Notes: generated from the sequence alone by a model not told the origin. 64,000 nucleotides of DNA from Burkholderia sp. Ac-20365 (GCF_017104715.1 NZ_JAAGPI010000004.1:1-64000), one strand, 5' to 3'. Positions 1-8,592 are shown, counted from the first letter of the stretch. A program made the numbers and translations.

Positions 1-399
1 CTGGCTCAGAAGAGCCTTCGACTCGGTCGATACCTTCTCCACGCCGTGATTGTCACGGGCGCAGATTTCAGTGCCGCCCTGCGCGCGATAGACGCAGACC
101 TGGGTAGCGCCGTAAGCCGAGCACAACTGCTGCCAGGTAGCGGTATCAGGATCAATCTCTCCCGCGAGATCCTCGCCAATGCCATCAACGTAGATGCGAG
201 CAGCCTTGTCTCCGTACATATCGTGCGGAGACGTTGCAAATCCCACCGCAACGATGTCGCAGCCGTCGTCCACCCGAAATTCGAACGAGTTCACGTTCGC
301 ATACTCGGAGAGTATTGCGCCAGCACGGCGATGGGCGTTAGCCAGGATCGAACGCGCTTCGATGTCCCCCGCGCTCCGTTTCTGTTGATCTTGCTGCAT
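1..399 (-). CDS. hypothetical protein, 3' end outside window
   Basis: An open frame of 133 codons starts at ATG 399 (MQQDQQKRSAGDIEAR) and runs off the left edge without a stop, so the C-terminus is missing. The start is fixed by GGAGGAAG seven bases upstream, inside an SD-hiding leader. The visible part is acidic and mixed alpha/beta, with no motif I recognise. It is the last visible gene of the minus-strand array and is separated from the gene at 571-1239 by a hairpin. Function unknown. Confidence 0.75.
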   Translation of the reverse strand, partial: MQQDQQKRSAGDIEARSILANAHRRAGAILSEYANVNSFEFRVDDGCDIVAVGFATSPHDMYGDKAARIYVDGIGEDLAGEIDPDTATWQQLCSAYGATQVCVYRAQGGTEICARDNHGVEKVSTESKALLSQ

Positions 400-480
400 C
401 TCTTCCTCCGAAAATGCCGAACTCCGGCGTATAAAAAGGAAGGGAAACTCCTTCGCACAGGACAATCGACCTCTGCGAAA
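400..480 (-). promoter_or_regulatory. SD-hiding leader of the gene at 399
   Basis: Stem I (TTCGCA../..TGCGAA) lies at 452-479, stem III (GCCGGAGTTCGGC) at 416-428. Anti-SD CTTCCTTT at 435-442 pairs with SD GGAGGAAG at 402-409 (with two G-U pairs). Confidence 0.7.
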
Positions 481-499
481 CAGTCTTGGATGACCACCA

Positions 500-530
500 C
501 TTCCCGCACCGTCGTTGCCGGCGCGGGAAG
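500..530 (-). terminator. hairpin after the 571-1239 gene
   Basis: CTTCCCGC and GCGGGAAG form a perfect 8-bp stem. No strong U-tract follows. Confidence 0.5.
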
Positions 531-570
531 CGTTCATACTGTTAAGAAGGCGCGTTGTACGCCATTTGCG

Positions 571-1239
571 TTACTGTTCATACACCCACAATCTCTGGCC
601 GTGCCCAGTCCATCCATACGACCGAACTTGCAGTCCGTCTCGCGGGTGCTCTGTGCGGCCAGGATAGATCACCTCGCCGAGCGCTGACGCGAAGCGAATT
701 GCTGCCTCGTCCATCGAGTGCGCGCGTATGCGACGCTCAACATGGACACTATGGTTTTTCCCGCTATACGCCGAGACCCGAAACGCTCGCCCGTCCGCCG
801 GCCCGGTGTTCTGGGTCGCCGTTGGATCCTGCAGACGCTCCGGCACCCGGTCGTCGATCGGCCATTCATACCTGCGAGACAGTTCCTGTGCGTAGCTGAG
901 CGCGAGACTGTGCGTGCCAAAGTCACCAACGCACTCGGCGGCACCGTGGCCATCCGCATCAGGCCGAACACGAGCGTAGACCGAGAAGAAGTGGGGCGAC
1001 TCGTTGTCGACGATGCAGCTACGAAGATCCGACAGGTCGGTGTCACGTTCGAAGCGCACGCCCTCGATTTCAAGCCGCTGGTACCGCGCGGTGTTGTCGC
1101 CGCCGATGACATCGTCAGCGAATCGATCGTCCAGCAGCGTCGGCTCCGTAAGCATCGCAGCTGCCGCATTCTGGGTGATCGGTCGTTTCGGGAAAACCAG
1201 GCGACGCAGCGCTTGAACCGCTACCGTTTCATTGTTCAT
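571..1239 (-). CDS. hypothetical protein
   Basis: 222 aa, starting MNNETVAV at ATG 1239. A longer in-frame start at 1386 was rejected because the leader's SD (AAGGAG) sits just before 1239. No signal peptide or membrane segment is visible and I recognise no family. The gene is single, flanked by its own leader and a downstream hairpin. Its coding status rests on the leader, the uninterrupted frame and ordinary protein composition. Confidence 0.8.
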   Translation of the reverse strand: MNNETVAVQALRRLVFPKRPITQNAAAAMLTEPTLLDDRFADDVIGGDNTARYQRLEIEGVRFERDTDLSDLRSCIVDNESPHFFSVYARVRPDADGHGAAECVGDFGTHSLALSYAQELSRRYEWPIDDRVPERLQDPTATQNTGPADGRAFRVSAYSGKNHSVHVERRIRAHSMDEAAIRFASALGEVIYPGRTEHPRDGLQVRSYGWTGHGQRLWVYEQ

Positions 1240-1325
1240 CGATAACTCCTTGTTTGAAATGCCCTGCATAGGGCTGACAGAAAAGGAGCGACAACGGTGG
1301 TCGGGTAAGGCGCACGGCCTTACCG
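1240..1325 (-). promoter_or_regulatory. SD-hiding leader of the gene at 1239
   Basis: Stem I GGTAAGGC../GCCTTACC at 1304-1324, stem III GCCCTATGCAGGGC at 1261-1274. Anti-SD CTCCTTTT at 1281-1288 pairs with SD AAGGAG at 1246-1251. Confidence 0.8.
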
Positions 1326-1349
1326 GAACACGCTGCATGTGGACGGAAC

Positions 1350-1381
1350 GCCCCCATTCACGAAGTTCCGCGAATGGGGGC
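1350..1381 (-). terminator. hairpin after the 1414-2295 gene
   Basis: GCCCCCATTC/GAATGGGGGC, a long perfect stem just beyond the stop of the upstream gene. It is GC-rich and has no U-tract. Confidence 0.55.
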
Positions 1382-1413
1382 ACCAATCATTGCTGGGCGT
1401 CTCAAGCCGCGCT

Positions 1414-2295
1414 TTACCTGCGGGTTAGGGGATCCGTCTCGAAATCGCCGAGGGGGCGTGACACGGAGCCCGCTTTCCCGACGGCCATAAGCTTTTCGAT
1501 CGTCTCGGGCCGCACGCCAATAACAGCCGGACTGTTGTCGGTGGTCATCAGGAGGCTCGATAGCGAGGTCACACGTGCTTCGGCGTCACCCTCCGCTTGC
1601 GCGGCCACCACGAAAGCCCGTGCACCATCCACTGTTTCGAAGACCGGGTACTTGTTGGCTCGCACCGACCAGCGACCGAAATCCGATGTGACCTGCTGGT
1701 CCGGCGCTGCAATCGACACGGCCCGCACGAGGAGCTGCTCGCAGAGTCTCGCGAAGACGCTCTCCATCTCGTTGCTAGACGGCGTATTGCCAACGATGTG
1801 ACACCGGCCCGAAGGTTCCTGAACGGACCATCCTTTCGGCGCAGCCGATTCGATCGTCCAGCCATCCAGCCTGAACGGTCGAAGCTTCACGCCGCCGACG
1901 AGAGCCGCGCTCTCGAACGCAAGGTCGATTTTTTTCGCATCGTAGTGCGCGTCGATCATCACCTCGCGCAGGTATGGAGCCGGATCGAGGTTGACGTCGC
2001 CGCTACGCAGGAGCTCGTAGCCAAAGGACTGCCCGAAAGGCTGCGCCACTTCGTAGTAGTAGTTGCACAGGTGTTCGCCCGCTTCGTCGAACAACAGTGC
2101 GATGCGGTCGAGCAGCAGCGCTGACCGGCCGACGAGATCGATGAATTCGCACTGACCGCCGAAGGCTTCGAGCTTGCCATCGGCGAGGGGGATGTTGATT
2201 GACGCATGGGCGCCAATTGCGACATAGCTGACGGTCAGCGGTTGCGGGACGATGATCGCAGCCATCGAATGCGCCAGACGCTCTTTCTGATTCAT
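1414..2295 (-). CDS. hypothetical protein
   Basis: 293 aa, starting MNQKERLAHS. An ATG 15 nt upstream in frame actually contains the SD (ATGGAGATAG), so 2295 is the better start. The protein is soluble, with no transmembrane segment and no family I can name. It is the first gene downstream of the promoter-hairpin element at 2578-2606, with a leader of about 280 nt. Function unknown. Confidence 0.8.
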   Translation of the reverse strand: MNQKERLAHSMAAIIVPQPLTVSYVAIGAHASINIPLADGKLEAFGGQCEFIDLVGRSALLLDRIALLFDEAGEHLCNYYYEVAQPFGQSFGYELLRSGDVNLDPAPYLREVMIDAHYDAKKIDLAFESAALVGGVKLRPFRLDGWTIESAAPKGWSVQEPSGRCHIVGNTPSSNEMESVFARLCEQLLVRAVSIAAPDQQVTSDFGRWSVRANKYPVFETVDGARAFVVAAQAEGDAEARVTSLSSLLMTTDNSPAVIGVRPETIEKLMAVGKAGSVSRPLGDFETDPLTRR

Positions 2296-2378
2296 TTGGA
2301 CTATCTCCATGAAACGTGCCTTTGCGAAGGCGGGTTAGAAGGAGAAGAGCGAGAACGCTCCGATCAGCCAGGTGGCTC
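2296..2378 (-). promoter_or_regulatory. SD-hiding leader of the gene at 2295
   Basis: Stem III GCCTTCGCAAAGGC at 2318-2331. Anti-SD TCTCCTTC at 2338-2345 faces SD GGAG at 2304-2308. Stem II GGAGCG../CGCTC precedes it. A small stem I (AGCC/GGCT) lies at 2366-2377. Confidence 0.7.
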
Positions 2379-2577
2379 AGCGGAATGTTCGGTGCTATGA
2401 AATTTCAGAACGTCGGGATTGGGTGAGGCGGAGTATCTGAGCGCACAGGAGACGGCGAGCGTGCCGGTTACTGTTGCTGAATGCGGCGCGCGGGCCTCAT
2501 AGAGGTTGGTTCCCACCGCGCAACGAAACGCGACGGTTATTTCCCGTGGCGCCGGCGACTTGAGGGACCAACAGCAT

Positions 2578-2606
2578 GCCGATCTAAACGGCTGAGTCAG
2601 ATTCTA
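2578..2606 (-). promoter_or_regulatory. promoter with 5'-terminal hairpin
   Basis: A -10 box TAGAAT (2601-2606) is followed after 8 nt by the hairpin GCCGTTTAGATCGGC (2578-2592). The same arrangement recurs at about ten other sites. No good -35 is seen; a terminator stem sits where it would be. Confidence 0.6.
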
Positions 2607-2624
2607 ACACCGGTCGAAGGGGTG

Positions 2625-2651
2625 CCGTCGACGCCCTGAGGGCATCGACGG
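2625..2651 (-). terminator. hairpin after the 2674-3267 gene
   Basis: CCGTCGATGCCC/GGGCGTCGACGG, a 12-bp stem with one G-U pair right after the stop. Confidence 0.6.
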
Positions 2652-2673
2652 AATTTCTTTCTCAATACCTGCG

Positions 2674-3267
2674 TCAGGAGGCCTGGTTCAAAGCTTCGAT
2701 ATAGGCTCGCTTCACATCACCATACTTAAGCGGGAGACCAGTTTCGAAATTATGGCGTCCGTGCCACCCCTTGATGCGCCGCCCGAGCTGTTGCGCGACA
2801 AGCGTGCGGCGGCGGTTCGTCGAGACGAGAACGCCGATTTTCTCACTCGCAAATACGTGGATCGGCGGCGGCTCATGTCCTTCAAGCGCCATCTCGACAT
2901 AACGGGCATACGTCCGATGCTTGCGGATGCCGTCTTCAGTTTCACTGGTCACAAGATCCTTCGCGTCAAACTCATCGAGATACTCGGTGTAGCACTCCAT
3001 GGGATCACAGATGTATGCGTCGATCTTGGCGGTGCCGAGTTCGTGACGCGGAAACTCGGACGGCTCCATCATGTTGGACCAGACGAGGTGTCGGTCCCTG
3101 TCGCGAAGTGCCTCAATGCTCAGTGAGACGAGGTCGTGTACAGCCCGTCGCGGTAATCCGAAACGTTCCATTACCTTACCCACCGCCTCTTCGTTCACCG
3201 TCGGCTGCGATTCCAGTGGGGCGACGCTGGTCTTAGCTATCGCGACACAGGCCGATTGCTCATTCAT
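2674..3267 (-). CDS. ParB/Srx-fold-like protein
   Basis: 197 aa, starting MNEQSACV behind a perfect SD-hiding leader; the in-frame upstream start at 3306 lacks any SD. The C-terminal third has the pattern PPI-V..(about 10 residues)..TNRRRTLVAQ (about residues 143-166), which resembles the small-residue/NRR motif of the ParB/sulfiredoxin nucleotide-binding fold. ParB-like proteins act in DNA partition or as nucleases/CTPases. No HTH follows, so a partition role is not supported. The assignment is from motif shape only. Confidence 0.5.
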   Translation of the reverse strand: MNEQSACVAIAKTSVAPLESQPTVNEEAVGKVMERFGLPRRAVHDLVSLSIEALRDRDRHLVWSNMMEPSEFPRHELGTAKIDAYICDPMECYTEYLDEFDAKDLVTSETEDGIRKHRTYARYVEMALEGHEPPPIHVFASEKIGVLVSTNRRRTLVAQQLGRRIKGWHGRHNFETGLPLKYGDVKRAYIEALNQAS

Positions 3268-3356
3268 TTGACTTCTCCTTTCGATGCCGCGAAGAGCGGC
3301 GAACAAGAAAAGGAGGACAGCGGCACTCTGATGAGATGGAACGGTTCAACTCATCA
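3268..3356 (-). promoter_or_regulatory. SD-hiding leader of the gene at 3267
   Basis: Stem I TGATGAG/CTCATCA at 3329-3356, stem III GCCGCTCTTCGCGGC at 3286-3300. Anti-SD CTCCTTTTC (3307-3315) pairs perfectly with GAAAGGAG (3275-3282). One of the clearest copies. Confidence 0.85.
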
Positions 3357-3504
3357 CAATGCCTCACCCTGCGTAAATCCCCGCACGCACTAAAGCAAAC
3401 GTAAAACTTGCCGATAAGAGGGGCATCTAACGAGACTCGGGCCTCGTTGCCATGCAGATGGCGCTTGTCTCAGGCCCGCAACGCTTTCAGTGTCTGGGAG
3501 GGCT

Positions 3505-3693
3505 ATGCTTACGATGTACGAACTCAGGGCGGAACTCGAGACGGTCAATCTGAAGATCGCTCTGATCCACGCGAACGCCCGTAAAAAGGCCATTTCCGAA
3601 ATCCAGCAGAAAATGCGGGAGATGGGACTAACGACCACGGCGCTACGAAAGCGCCTCGAGGACGATCCGTTCGGCCCAGGGCCGCGCCACTGA
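3505..3693 (+). CDS. short H-NS-like (MvaT/Bv3F-type) oligomerisation-domain protein
   Basis: 62 aa from ATG 3505; GTG 3490 or ATG 3514 are alternatives. The sequence ends KAISEIQQKMREMGLTTTAL, which matches the coiled-coil/central region of burkholderial H-NS proteins (pattern IAEIR-KI-EYGLT). The C-terminal DNA-binding domain is absent, and the frame stops 20 residues later. Such truncated H-NS relatives can form mixed oligomers and modulate silencing of transferred DNA; that role is inference. It is the only convincing plus-strand gene in the left 35 kb and has its own strong terminator. Confidence 0.6.
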   Translation: MLTMYELRAELETVNLKIALIHANARKKAISEIQQKMREMGLTTTALRKRLEDDPFGPGPRH

Positions 3694-3718
3694 GAGTCTC
3701 GATCCGCACATTGTGTTT

Positions 3719-3752
3719 GCCCCACCCGCCAGGCGAGTGGGGCTTTTTTTTC
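3719..3752 (+). terminator. intrinsic terminator of the H-NS-like gene
   Basis: GCCCCAC/GTGGGGC stem followed by about nine T. It also lies between convergent genes. Confidence 0.9.
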
Positions 3753-3767
3753 GCGTTCAGTGCAGGC

Positions 3768-3986
3768 TTAGCTGCAGGTTTTCGGGTGACTCACCGGAAA
3801 CACCAGAACCCGGCCGTCCTGACACAGAATGAAGTCCCCTTGTTCGCCTTTGGGTTGAACGACTACGATCGTTGATCGGGAGGCCACCGGCGTCGGCGCT
3901 GCAGTCGTGCACGCCGAGCACACTACCGCGCAGGCCAGCGATCCGATCGCGATTCGTACAATCGACGCCATCTCTTTCGTTTTCAT
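3768..3986 (-). CDS. small predicted lipoprotein
   Basis: 72 aa, starting MKTKEMASIV. A hydrophobic signal segment (about residues 9-22) is followed by a lipobox-like VCSAC with the cysteine near residue 26, then a short soluble tail with two more cysteines. This fits a signal peptidase II substrate anchored in an envelope membrane. The start is set by AAAGGAG in an SD-hiding leader. It converges with the H-NS-like gene. Function unknown. Confidence 0.7.
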   Translation of the reverse strand: MKTKEMASIVRIAIGSLACAVVCSACTTAAPTPVASRSTIVVVQPKGEQGDFILCQDGRVLVFPVSHPKTCS

Positions 3987-4066
3987 CGAACTCTCCTTTG
4001 ATGCCGCCGGTTGGCGACGCTAAAAAAGAGGCTCTGCTTTGGCGAGCCCCCTTCGGAGGGGACTCG
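3987..4066 (-). promoter_or_regulatory. SD-hiding leader of the lipoprotein gene
   Basis: Stem III GTCGCC/GGCGGC at 4003-4018. Anti-SD CTCTTTT (about 4023-4029) pairs with AAAGGAG (3993-3999). The upstream stem at 4043-4066 doubles as the hairpin after the 4158-4859 gene. Confidence 0.7.
4043..4066 (-). terminator. hairpin after the 4158-4859 gene
   Basis: CGAGTCCCC/GGGGGCTCG with one mismatch; it also occupies the stem I position of the next leader. Confidence 0.5.
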
Positions 4067-4157
4067 TCAAAACATCACACAGTGATAGCGCATCGATGTG
4101 GCCGCGGTCTGGCGCGCCGCCCGGATGGAGCGACGCGTCAGATGCGGTATTGCGGTT

Positions 4158-4859
4158 TTACTGGTTATGTCCGACGCGCTCGTCACGTTCCGAAATCTCG
4201 GCGCTGCTGCGAACCCAGTGATGGCTGTCGTTCAGCAACGCGGTTTTCGCTGTGTCGTCGCACTTGCTGAAGTGAGACGACGCGATGGTCGCACGAGCGC
4301 CGCGATCCAGCTTTGCGATGTCTTCTGCACTGATGGAGTCCTTCGCGGCGAGCGTTGCCACCTCGGCGTCGCGTGTCGCGTAAAGCTTCTTGACGATCTC
4401 GCTCGGCATGCTGCCCTTCGCGGGATATTGCGCCGCGAGCTCGAGTGACGAAAGCGCACCGACGGGCACCGCCGCGTTGATTTCATCGCGGTAGCGGCTC
4501 AGCGCGCTACGGGCCGCTGCTTCGAAGTGGACGCCTTGAACCGACTTGGCCCAATTGACGATCGGCGCGCTGACGCCTCCTTCGATGAACGAGACACCCA
4601 CGCCCTCATGGGTATCCGGATCCGCTGCGAGAATCACGTTTCGAATCACACCGCCGCCGGCGAGACGTACGACACCGTCCATATGCAACAGGTCGAGGAT
4701 GAGCTTGACCTTCGAGAGCGCGAGCGGCTCGGCACGACTAACCAGGCGTTCGACACGGCTCAGGCGGTCAACGAACCAGTCCGGTTGTACCTTCTTCGTA
4801 CCGTCTGCCATGAAGACGACGGGCGTGCCTTGTACTTCCATTGCTACTTGCTGATTCAT
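4158..4859 (-). CDS. hypothetical protein
   Basis: 233 aa, starting MNQQVAMEVQ behind an SD-hiding leader. The N-terminal half reads like a compact beta-rich domain (residues 10-110, with VRLAGGGVIRNV and VGVSFIEGG), the C-terminal half as helical. No signal peptide. No family recognised. It is the first gene downstream of the promoter-hairpin at 5107-5135. Confidence 0.8.
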   Translation of the reverse strand: MNQQVAMEVQGTPVVFMADGTKKVQPDWFVDRLSRVERLVSRAEPLALSKVKLILDLLHMDGVVRLAGGGVIRNVILAADPDTHEGVGVSFIEGGVSAPIVNWAKSVQGVHFEAAARSALSRYRDEINAAVPVGALSSLELAAQYPAKGSMPSEIVKKLYATRDAEVATLAAKDSISAEDIAKLDRGARATIASSHFSKCDDTAKTALLNDSHHWVRSSAEISERDERVGHNQ

Positions 4860-4930
4860 CTGTAGTTCCCCTCTGTGTTGCCTGAATTGCAGGCGTTTAA
4901 GAAAGGGTGAGCTTCGACGGCGGCACCGTG
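4860..4930 (-). promoter_or_regulatory. SD-hiding leader of the gene at 4859
   Basis: Stem III GCCTGCAATTCAGGC at 4880-4894. Anti-SD CCCTTTCT (4900-4907) faces AGAGGGG (4868-4874). A small stem ACGG/CCGT lies at 4917-4929. A weaker copy. Confidence 0.6.
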
Positions 4931-5106
4931 TCCATATGAAAGACTAGCCGGGCTCAGGAAGTCCAATGAAGATCGCGCGAACATGCATTGCACGCTTGCG
5001 CCATGTCCATGACGGACGCCGGTAGGAATTGGGAACGATCGCGGAAATGGCCCGATGAAAACCTCGGGCATAGACTTACTTGGGGCGCGGCACGACGCCG
5101 GCGAAT

Positions 5107-5135
5107 GCCGATTGAAACGGCTGCCTGCGATTCTA
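5107..5135 (-). promoter_or_regulatory. promoter with 5'-terminal hairpin
   Basis: TAGAAT (5130-5135), 8 nt, then hairpin GCCGTTTCAATCGGC (5107-5121). TTGTCC about 17 nt upstream is a possible -35. Confidence 0.65.
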
Positions 5136-5178
5136 GAGCAGGAGAGCCGGGTGGACAAGCGGGCGAGTGATGAAGAGG

Positions 5179-5212
5179 GCGCACGCGCCGCCAGAAAGGC
5201 GGGCGCGTGCGC
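5179..5212 (-). terminator. hairpin after the methyltransferase gene
   Basis: GCGCACGCGCC/GGCGCGTGCGC, a very stable stem immediately after the stop of the 5238-6665 gene. Confidence 0.65.
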
Positions 5213-5237
5213 GGGGCTGACTACCTACGAACTACCG

Positions 5238-6665
5238 TCAGCGCGGAACGAACGGCAGTTTCCGCAGCAGGGTAGTGGTCAGCGAGTGATAGGAGTTTTC
5301 AAGGCGGTCTGCGTGATCCTTCACCCATTGATGGGCAAGAGGGCTGGCGAGTGCAGACTCGATTTCAGCAAGGTTTGCCTTGCCCGCAGAAACGATGCTC
5401 AGATTATGGTTGATCGCTAGACAGTCCGGCGGGATACGCACAGCCTTCGGCCCCTTTGCGATCCGGGGTACCAGCAACGACTCCTGCGAAAGATCAAGTT
5501 GATGGAAGGGCTCCGGCGGGAGCCAGAATTTGCCTTGCTTGCCCCTCTCCGCCATCGTATCCATCGTCCGATGGAGGTGGTCGAGCACTTCCCGACACGG
5601 CTCTTCGTCTGGACGCGTCCTAATTGCCCAACGACGCGGCGCCTGCAGTTTCCCATCGCAGAAATCGTCCGTGTCGACCGCAGGGATCAGAACTTCCGGA
5701 GGCAACCGCTTCGCCACCTCTGCATCCACAACGAAAACACCGGCCGTGCCGAGCCAGGGGGCAAGCCTCACCTTCGCGACTTCTCCAAGCGTTGGCAACC
5801 CCTCGTAGGGTGTCTCGTCCACGCCCGGATAGATCGGTTCCATGGACAGTGCACGTCCGCCCTCATCCGCACCGAGAACGATGCTGATGGGGTGAATGCG
5901 CGGCGAAGAGCCCTTCCGACGGAACTTCGGCCGGTAAAAAGCACTCCCTACTGCAAGCCGCTCGACGTGCGCCAGCGAGACCCTCTTTCCCAAGGCCTCC
6001 CGCAGGCGGGCCGCAGATGCATTCGTTAACCATCGATCCGCTGTGACTAGCGCAATCTTCCCACCCGGCTCGACGACGCGGCTGCACCGCTCGAGAAAGC
6101 TGTGAAGAAGATCGGCCGACGCATAGTCGGGCACCACCCCACTGTAAATCTCTCGCAGATATGCCGGAACGTGCGCGGCGCGAAGGTATGGCGGATTCCC
6201 GGCAACGCAACCGTAGAGCGTTGTCGGCCCGTCGACGAGAAAATCCTTGTTGTGCACCATGCGGGTTGCAGTGATGATCGCGAAGCGGGCGTCGACTCCG
6301 TGCTTCTGAAGCACTTCTGCGACTCGGACCCGTGCTTCACCGCATGCGCCCGGGTGAATCTCCCATCCTTCGATGAGATCGCAAGGATCGATGTCCAATC
6401 CGAGTGCCAGCAGGCGTTCGAGCGCGCGTGCCAGAAACATCCCATCGCCACAGCTCGGGTCGAGCAACTTCGTTTTGGCAGCCGGCCAGTTCAACCGGTC
6501 AAGCAAGTCGTCGACTACCGGCTGGGCGGTGTAAATGGCTGTAGCGAAATGCAACGCGTCGATGGCTGCCGTACGAATTGCACTCGTCTCGTCTTCGAAC
6601 ATCAATTGCGGCTGCGCAAATACAGCGCTGCGCGACAGGCCACGCTCGTTCAATGTCTGATTCAT
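5238..6665 (-). CDS. N6-adenine-specific DNA methyltransfer­ase (orphan)
   Basis: 475 aa, starting MNQTLNERG. SAM-binding motif I is LLDPSCGDG (about 67-75) and the catalytic motif IV is NPPY (157-160), in the gamma/alpha order typical of Eco57I-like N6-adenine methyltransferases. The large C-terminal part (about 260-475) is probably the target-recognition domain. It would transfer methyl groups from SAM to adenine in a specific site. No endonuclease gene lies beside it, so I infer an orphan or protective role. Single gene with leader and terminator. Confidence 0.85.
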   Translation of the reverse strand: MNQTLNERGLSRSAVFAQPQLMFEDETSAIRTAAIDALHFATAIYTAQPVVDDLLDRLNWPAAKTKLLDPSCGDGMFLARALERLLALGLDIDPCDLIEGWEIHPGACGEARVRVAEVLQKHGVDARFAIITATRMVHNKDFLVDGPTTLYGCVAGNPPYLRAAHVPAYLREIYSGVVPDYASADLLHSFLERCSRVVEPGGKIALVTADRWLTNASAARLREALGKRVSLAHVERLAVGSAFYRPKFRRKGSSPRIHPISIVLGADEGGRALSMEPIYPGVDETPYEGLPTLGEVAKVRLAPWLGTAGVFVVDAEVAKRLPPEVLIPAVDTDDFCDGKLQAPRRWAIRTRPDEEPCREVLDHLHRTMDTMAERGKQGKFWLPPEPFHQLDLSQESLLVPRIAKGPKAVRIPPDCLAINHNLSIVSAGKANLAEIESALASPLAHQWVKDHADRLENSYHSLTTTLLRKLPFVPR

Positions 6666-6746
6666 AGGGTCCCCAGTTCTTGCCGCTCTCGCGACGATAA
6701 AAAACTGGAGCGTCAGGACGCTATTCTGAAATCGTTCGATCTCAGG
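6666..6746 (-). promoter_or_regulatory. SD-hiding leader of the N6-adenine methyltransferase
   Basis: Stem I CTGAGAT/ATTTCAG at 6726-6745, stem II AGCGTCCTGACGCT, stem III GTCGC-GAGA-GCGGC at 6682-6695. Anti-SD CTCCAGTT (6703-6710) pairs with AACTGGGG (6670-6677). Confidence 0.8.
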
Positions 6747-6803
6747 AAAGGGGCATGTAACGTGAAGCGCGGGGCGGACATACCACGCGCGGCACGGTCT
6801 CTC

Positions 6804-7472
6804 TTACTCGAGACCAGCGATCTTGATTGCGGCCCGCACCGCGCGACGCAAACGTCCGCTAGTCAGCAGATTGCCCAGGAAAGCCGCTATAGCATGCCTG
6901 TCGAGGTCAGCACCGTCGTCCGCGAAGAACGTGAGAGACGCACACTCTCCGAATGAGCCTTCAATATCCCCAAGGCCAAAGCGCTCGACCTCAAGATCAG
7001 TTAGACGCTGACATAGTTCATCTGAAAAGATCTCGTCTAGCAGGCCGTCTTCATCCTTCTCGGCAGCCTTCAGGAAGATCTCAAACTTGAGGCAATCGCG
7101 GACCTTCTCGTCAAACTCGAATTCGAAGATGCGAATCCATCCCCAGTCAGTCGCGAACATCGGCGCAAGGCGTTCCGCCTCCCCTCGTATGCCATCGATG
7201 TCTGCCTGCGTAAGATCGCTCGCCATCCCCTGATAGTCGACTTCCATCCGGACCTCGATGTCGGACGCAAACTTCGGCTGTCGTCCTTGCGGCAATGCGG
7301 CTAGCTGGGCGCTTTCAATACCCGTTTCAAGGAGCGCCGCGATTTCCTCTTCAGTGAAAACGCGGCGATCGGTGACATCGCAGTGATTCATCGCGCCGAA
7401 GTACGTGCTGGCTATGCCTGGGCGGCTGTTGCCGCGTCGCGAGCTGGCGGTAGTGTGGATCGGGTCGGTCAT
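6804..7472 (-). CDS. hypothetical acidic protein
   Basis: 222 aa from ATG 7472 (MTDPIHTTAS), chosen because GAGGAG lies 6 nt upstream; the frame is open to 7706 but without SD. Strongly acidic middle section (about 100-190, many D/E) and a basic tail. A possible ACTCAT../..ATGAG pairing surrounds the SD, but the standard SD-hiding leader is not present. Function unknown. Confidence 0.7.
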   Translation of the reverse strand: MTDPIHTTASSRRGNSRPGIASTYFGAMNHCDVTDRRVFTEEEIAALLETGIESAQLAALPQGRQPKFASDIEVRMEVDYQGMASDLTQADIDGIRGEAERLAPMFATDWGWIRIFEFEFDEKVRDCLKFEIFLKAAEKDEDGLLDEIFSDELCQRLTDLEVERFGLGDIEGSFGECASLTFFADDGADLDRHAIAAFLGNLLTSGRLRRAVRAAIKIAGLE

Positions 7473-7610
7473 GGTGGACTCCTCATCGTGACAGTTGTCT
7501 CGCACCCGACATGAGTGCGATATCTCTGGCGGCCGTGGACAGGCAGACAGAAATATCGGACCGGTTTTCAATGGCGTGGACCGCTTGCCCTCGCGGCTTT
7601 GGCCTCGACG

Positions 7611-7648
7611 AAGAAACCCGCGCGCGACCTTGCGGTCACACGCGGGTT
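7611..7648 (-). terminator. terminator after the 7684-8592 gene
   Basis: AACCCGCG/CGCGGGTT stem followed by TCTTC on the minus strand. Confidence 0.6.
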
Positions 7649-7683
7649 GAAGCTGGCAACGTTGAACGATGTTTAACCAGACC

Positions 7684-8592
7684 TCAGAGGTCAAGAACCC
7701 GATCAACGTGTTCGTTCAAATTGATGGCCGTGCCGTCCTCGAGCGTCAAAACGCCGTCCTTGACCGTCACATTGCCTTGCACCCCGGCGAGCGTTCGGAC
7801 AACCTGAAACAGCCGGGGACTTTCGCTCACGAGATTCAGGAGCAACTGGGCCTCAAAATCGGACAGAGGCACGAACGACGAATCCTGCTCCCGCAGCATC
7901 GCCCAGTCCGTGGGGGCGATCCTTGCCATATCGAAACCGTTGTATCGCACCCATGCCGACAGCGTTCCGTCGCCGAATGCATCGATGCCGTCTGGCACCC
8001 GAAGACTCCCCGTACGCGTCGCGGTCAATGCGTCGCCATTCAGCAACGACGGGAGCGCAATGGCGCCGCACAAACGCAGGTTGCGCACGATTTCTGCCGT
8101 CCGGGGCTGGGAAACGTCATAACGACGGGCGATGCGGTTAGCGAAAACGTCGAAAGACAGCCGTTCGTTGCGCTTGAGGAGATGCCCGAACGCCTGAATC
8201 GCGTGGTCGACGTTGTCCCTGACTTCCTTGTCATCGGCCTTGTAACGTGCACGCATCTCGCCCAGACGATCACGCTCCACGTATGCCCGCAGGTGTTCAT
8301 TTGCGCGCAGGCGTGAGGGCAGGTGGCCCACATGCTGGCCCTTAGCGTCGATCGCATACGCTTCGCGGACGGCGGCCCCTTCCCCGAACCGGACGACGAA
8401 GTGAACGGTAGTCGTGTCCCATGCTTCGTCTGCCTCGTCTTCCTTGACGAACACCGGACAAGTCCACTCACCGTCGCCCGTAGTGAATGTCCAGCCCGAT
8501 CGATCGTGAACAACCAGTGTGTCAAAGTCGTAGCGCTCAAATGCGGAGTCCGCGACGTCGCGACGGGCCTGTTGGAGTTTTTCCTGATTCAT
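7684..8592 (-). CDS. hypothetical protein
   Basis: 302 aa, starting MNQEKLQQAR at ATG 8592, positioned by the leader. Upstream in-frame ATG/TTG codons lie inside leader stems. Residues about 110-220 are charged and helical (NEHLRAYVERDRLGEMRARY region), and the C-terminus is beta/alpha. No recognisable catalytic motif. Its stop is followed by a terminator. Confidence 0.8.
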   Translation of the reverse strand: MNQEKLQQARRDVADSAFERYDFDTLVVHDRSGWTFTTGDGEWTCPVFVKEDEADEAWDTTTVHFVVRFGEGAAVREAYAIDAKGQHVGHLPSRLRANEHLRAYVERDRLGEMRARYKADDKEVRDNVDHAIQAFGHLLKRNERLSFDVFANRIARRYDVSQPRTAEIVRNLRLCGAIALPSLLNGDALTATRTGSLRVPDGIDAFGDGTLSAWVRYNGFDMARIAPTDWAMLREQDSSFVPLSDFEAQLLLNLVSESPRLFQVVRTLAGVQGNVTVKDGVLTLEDGTAINLNEHVDRVLDL

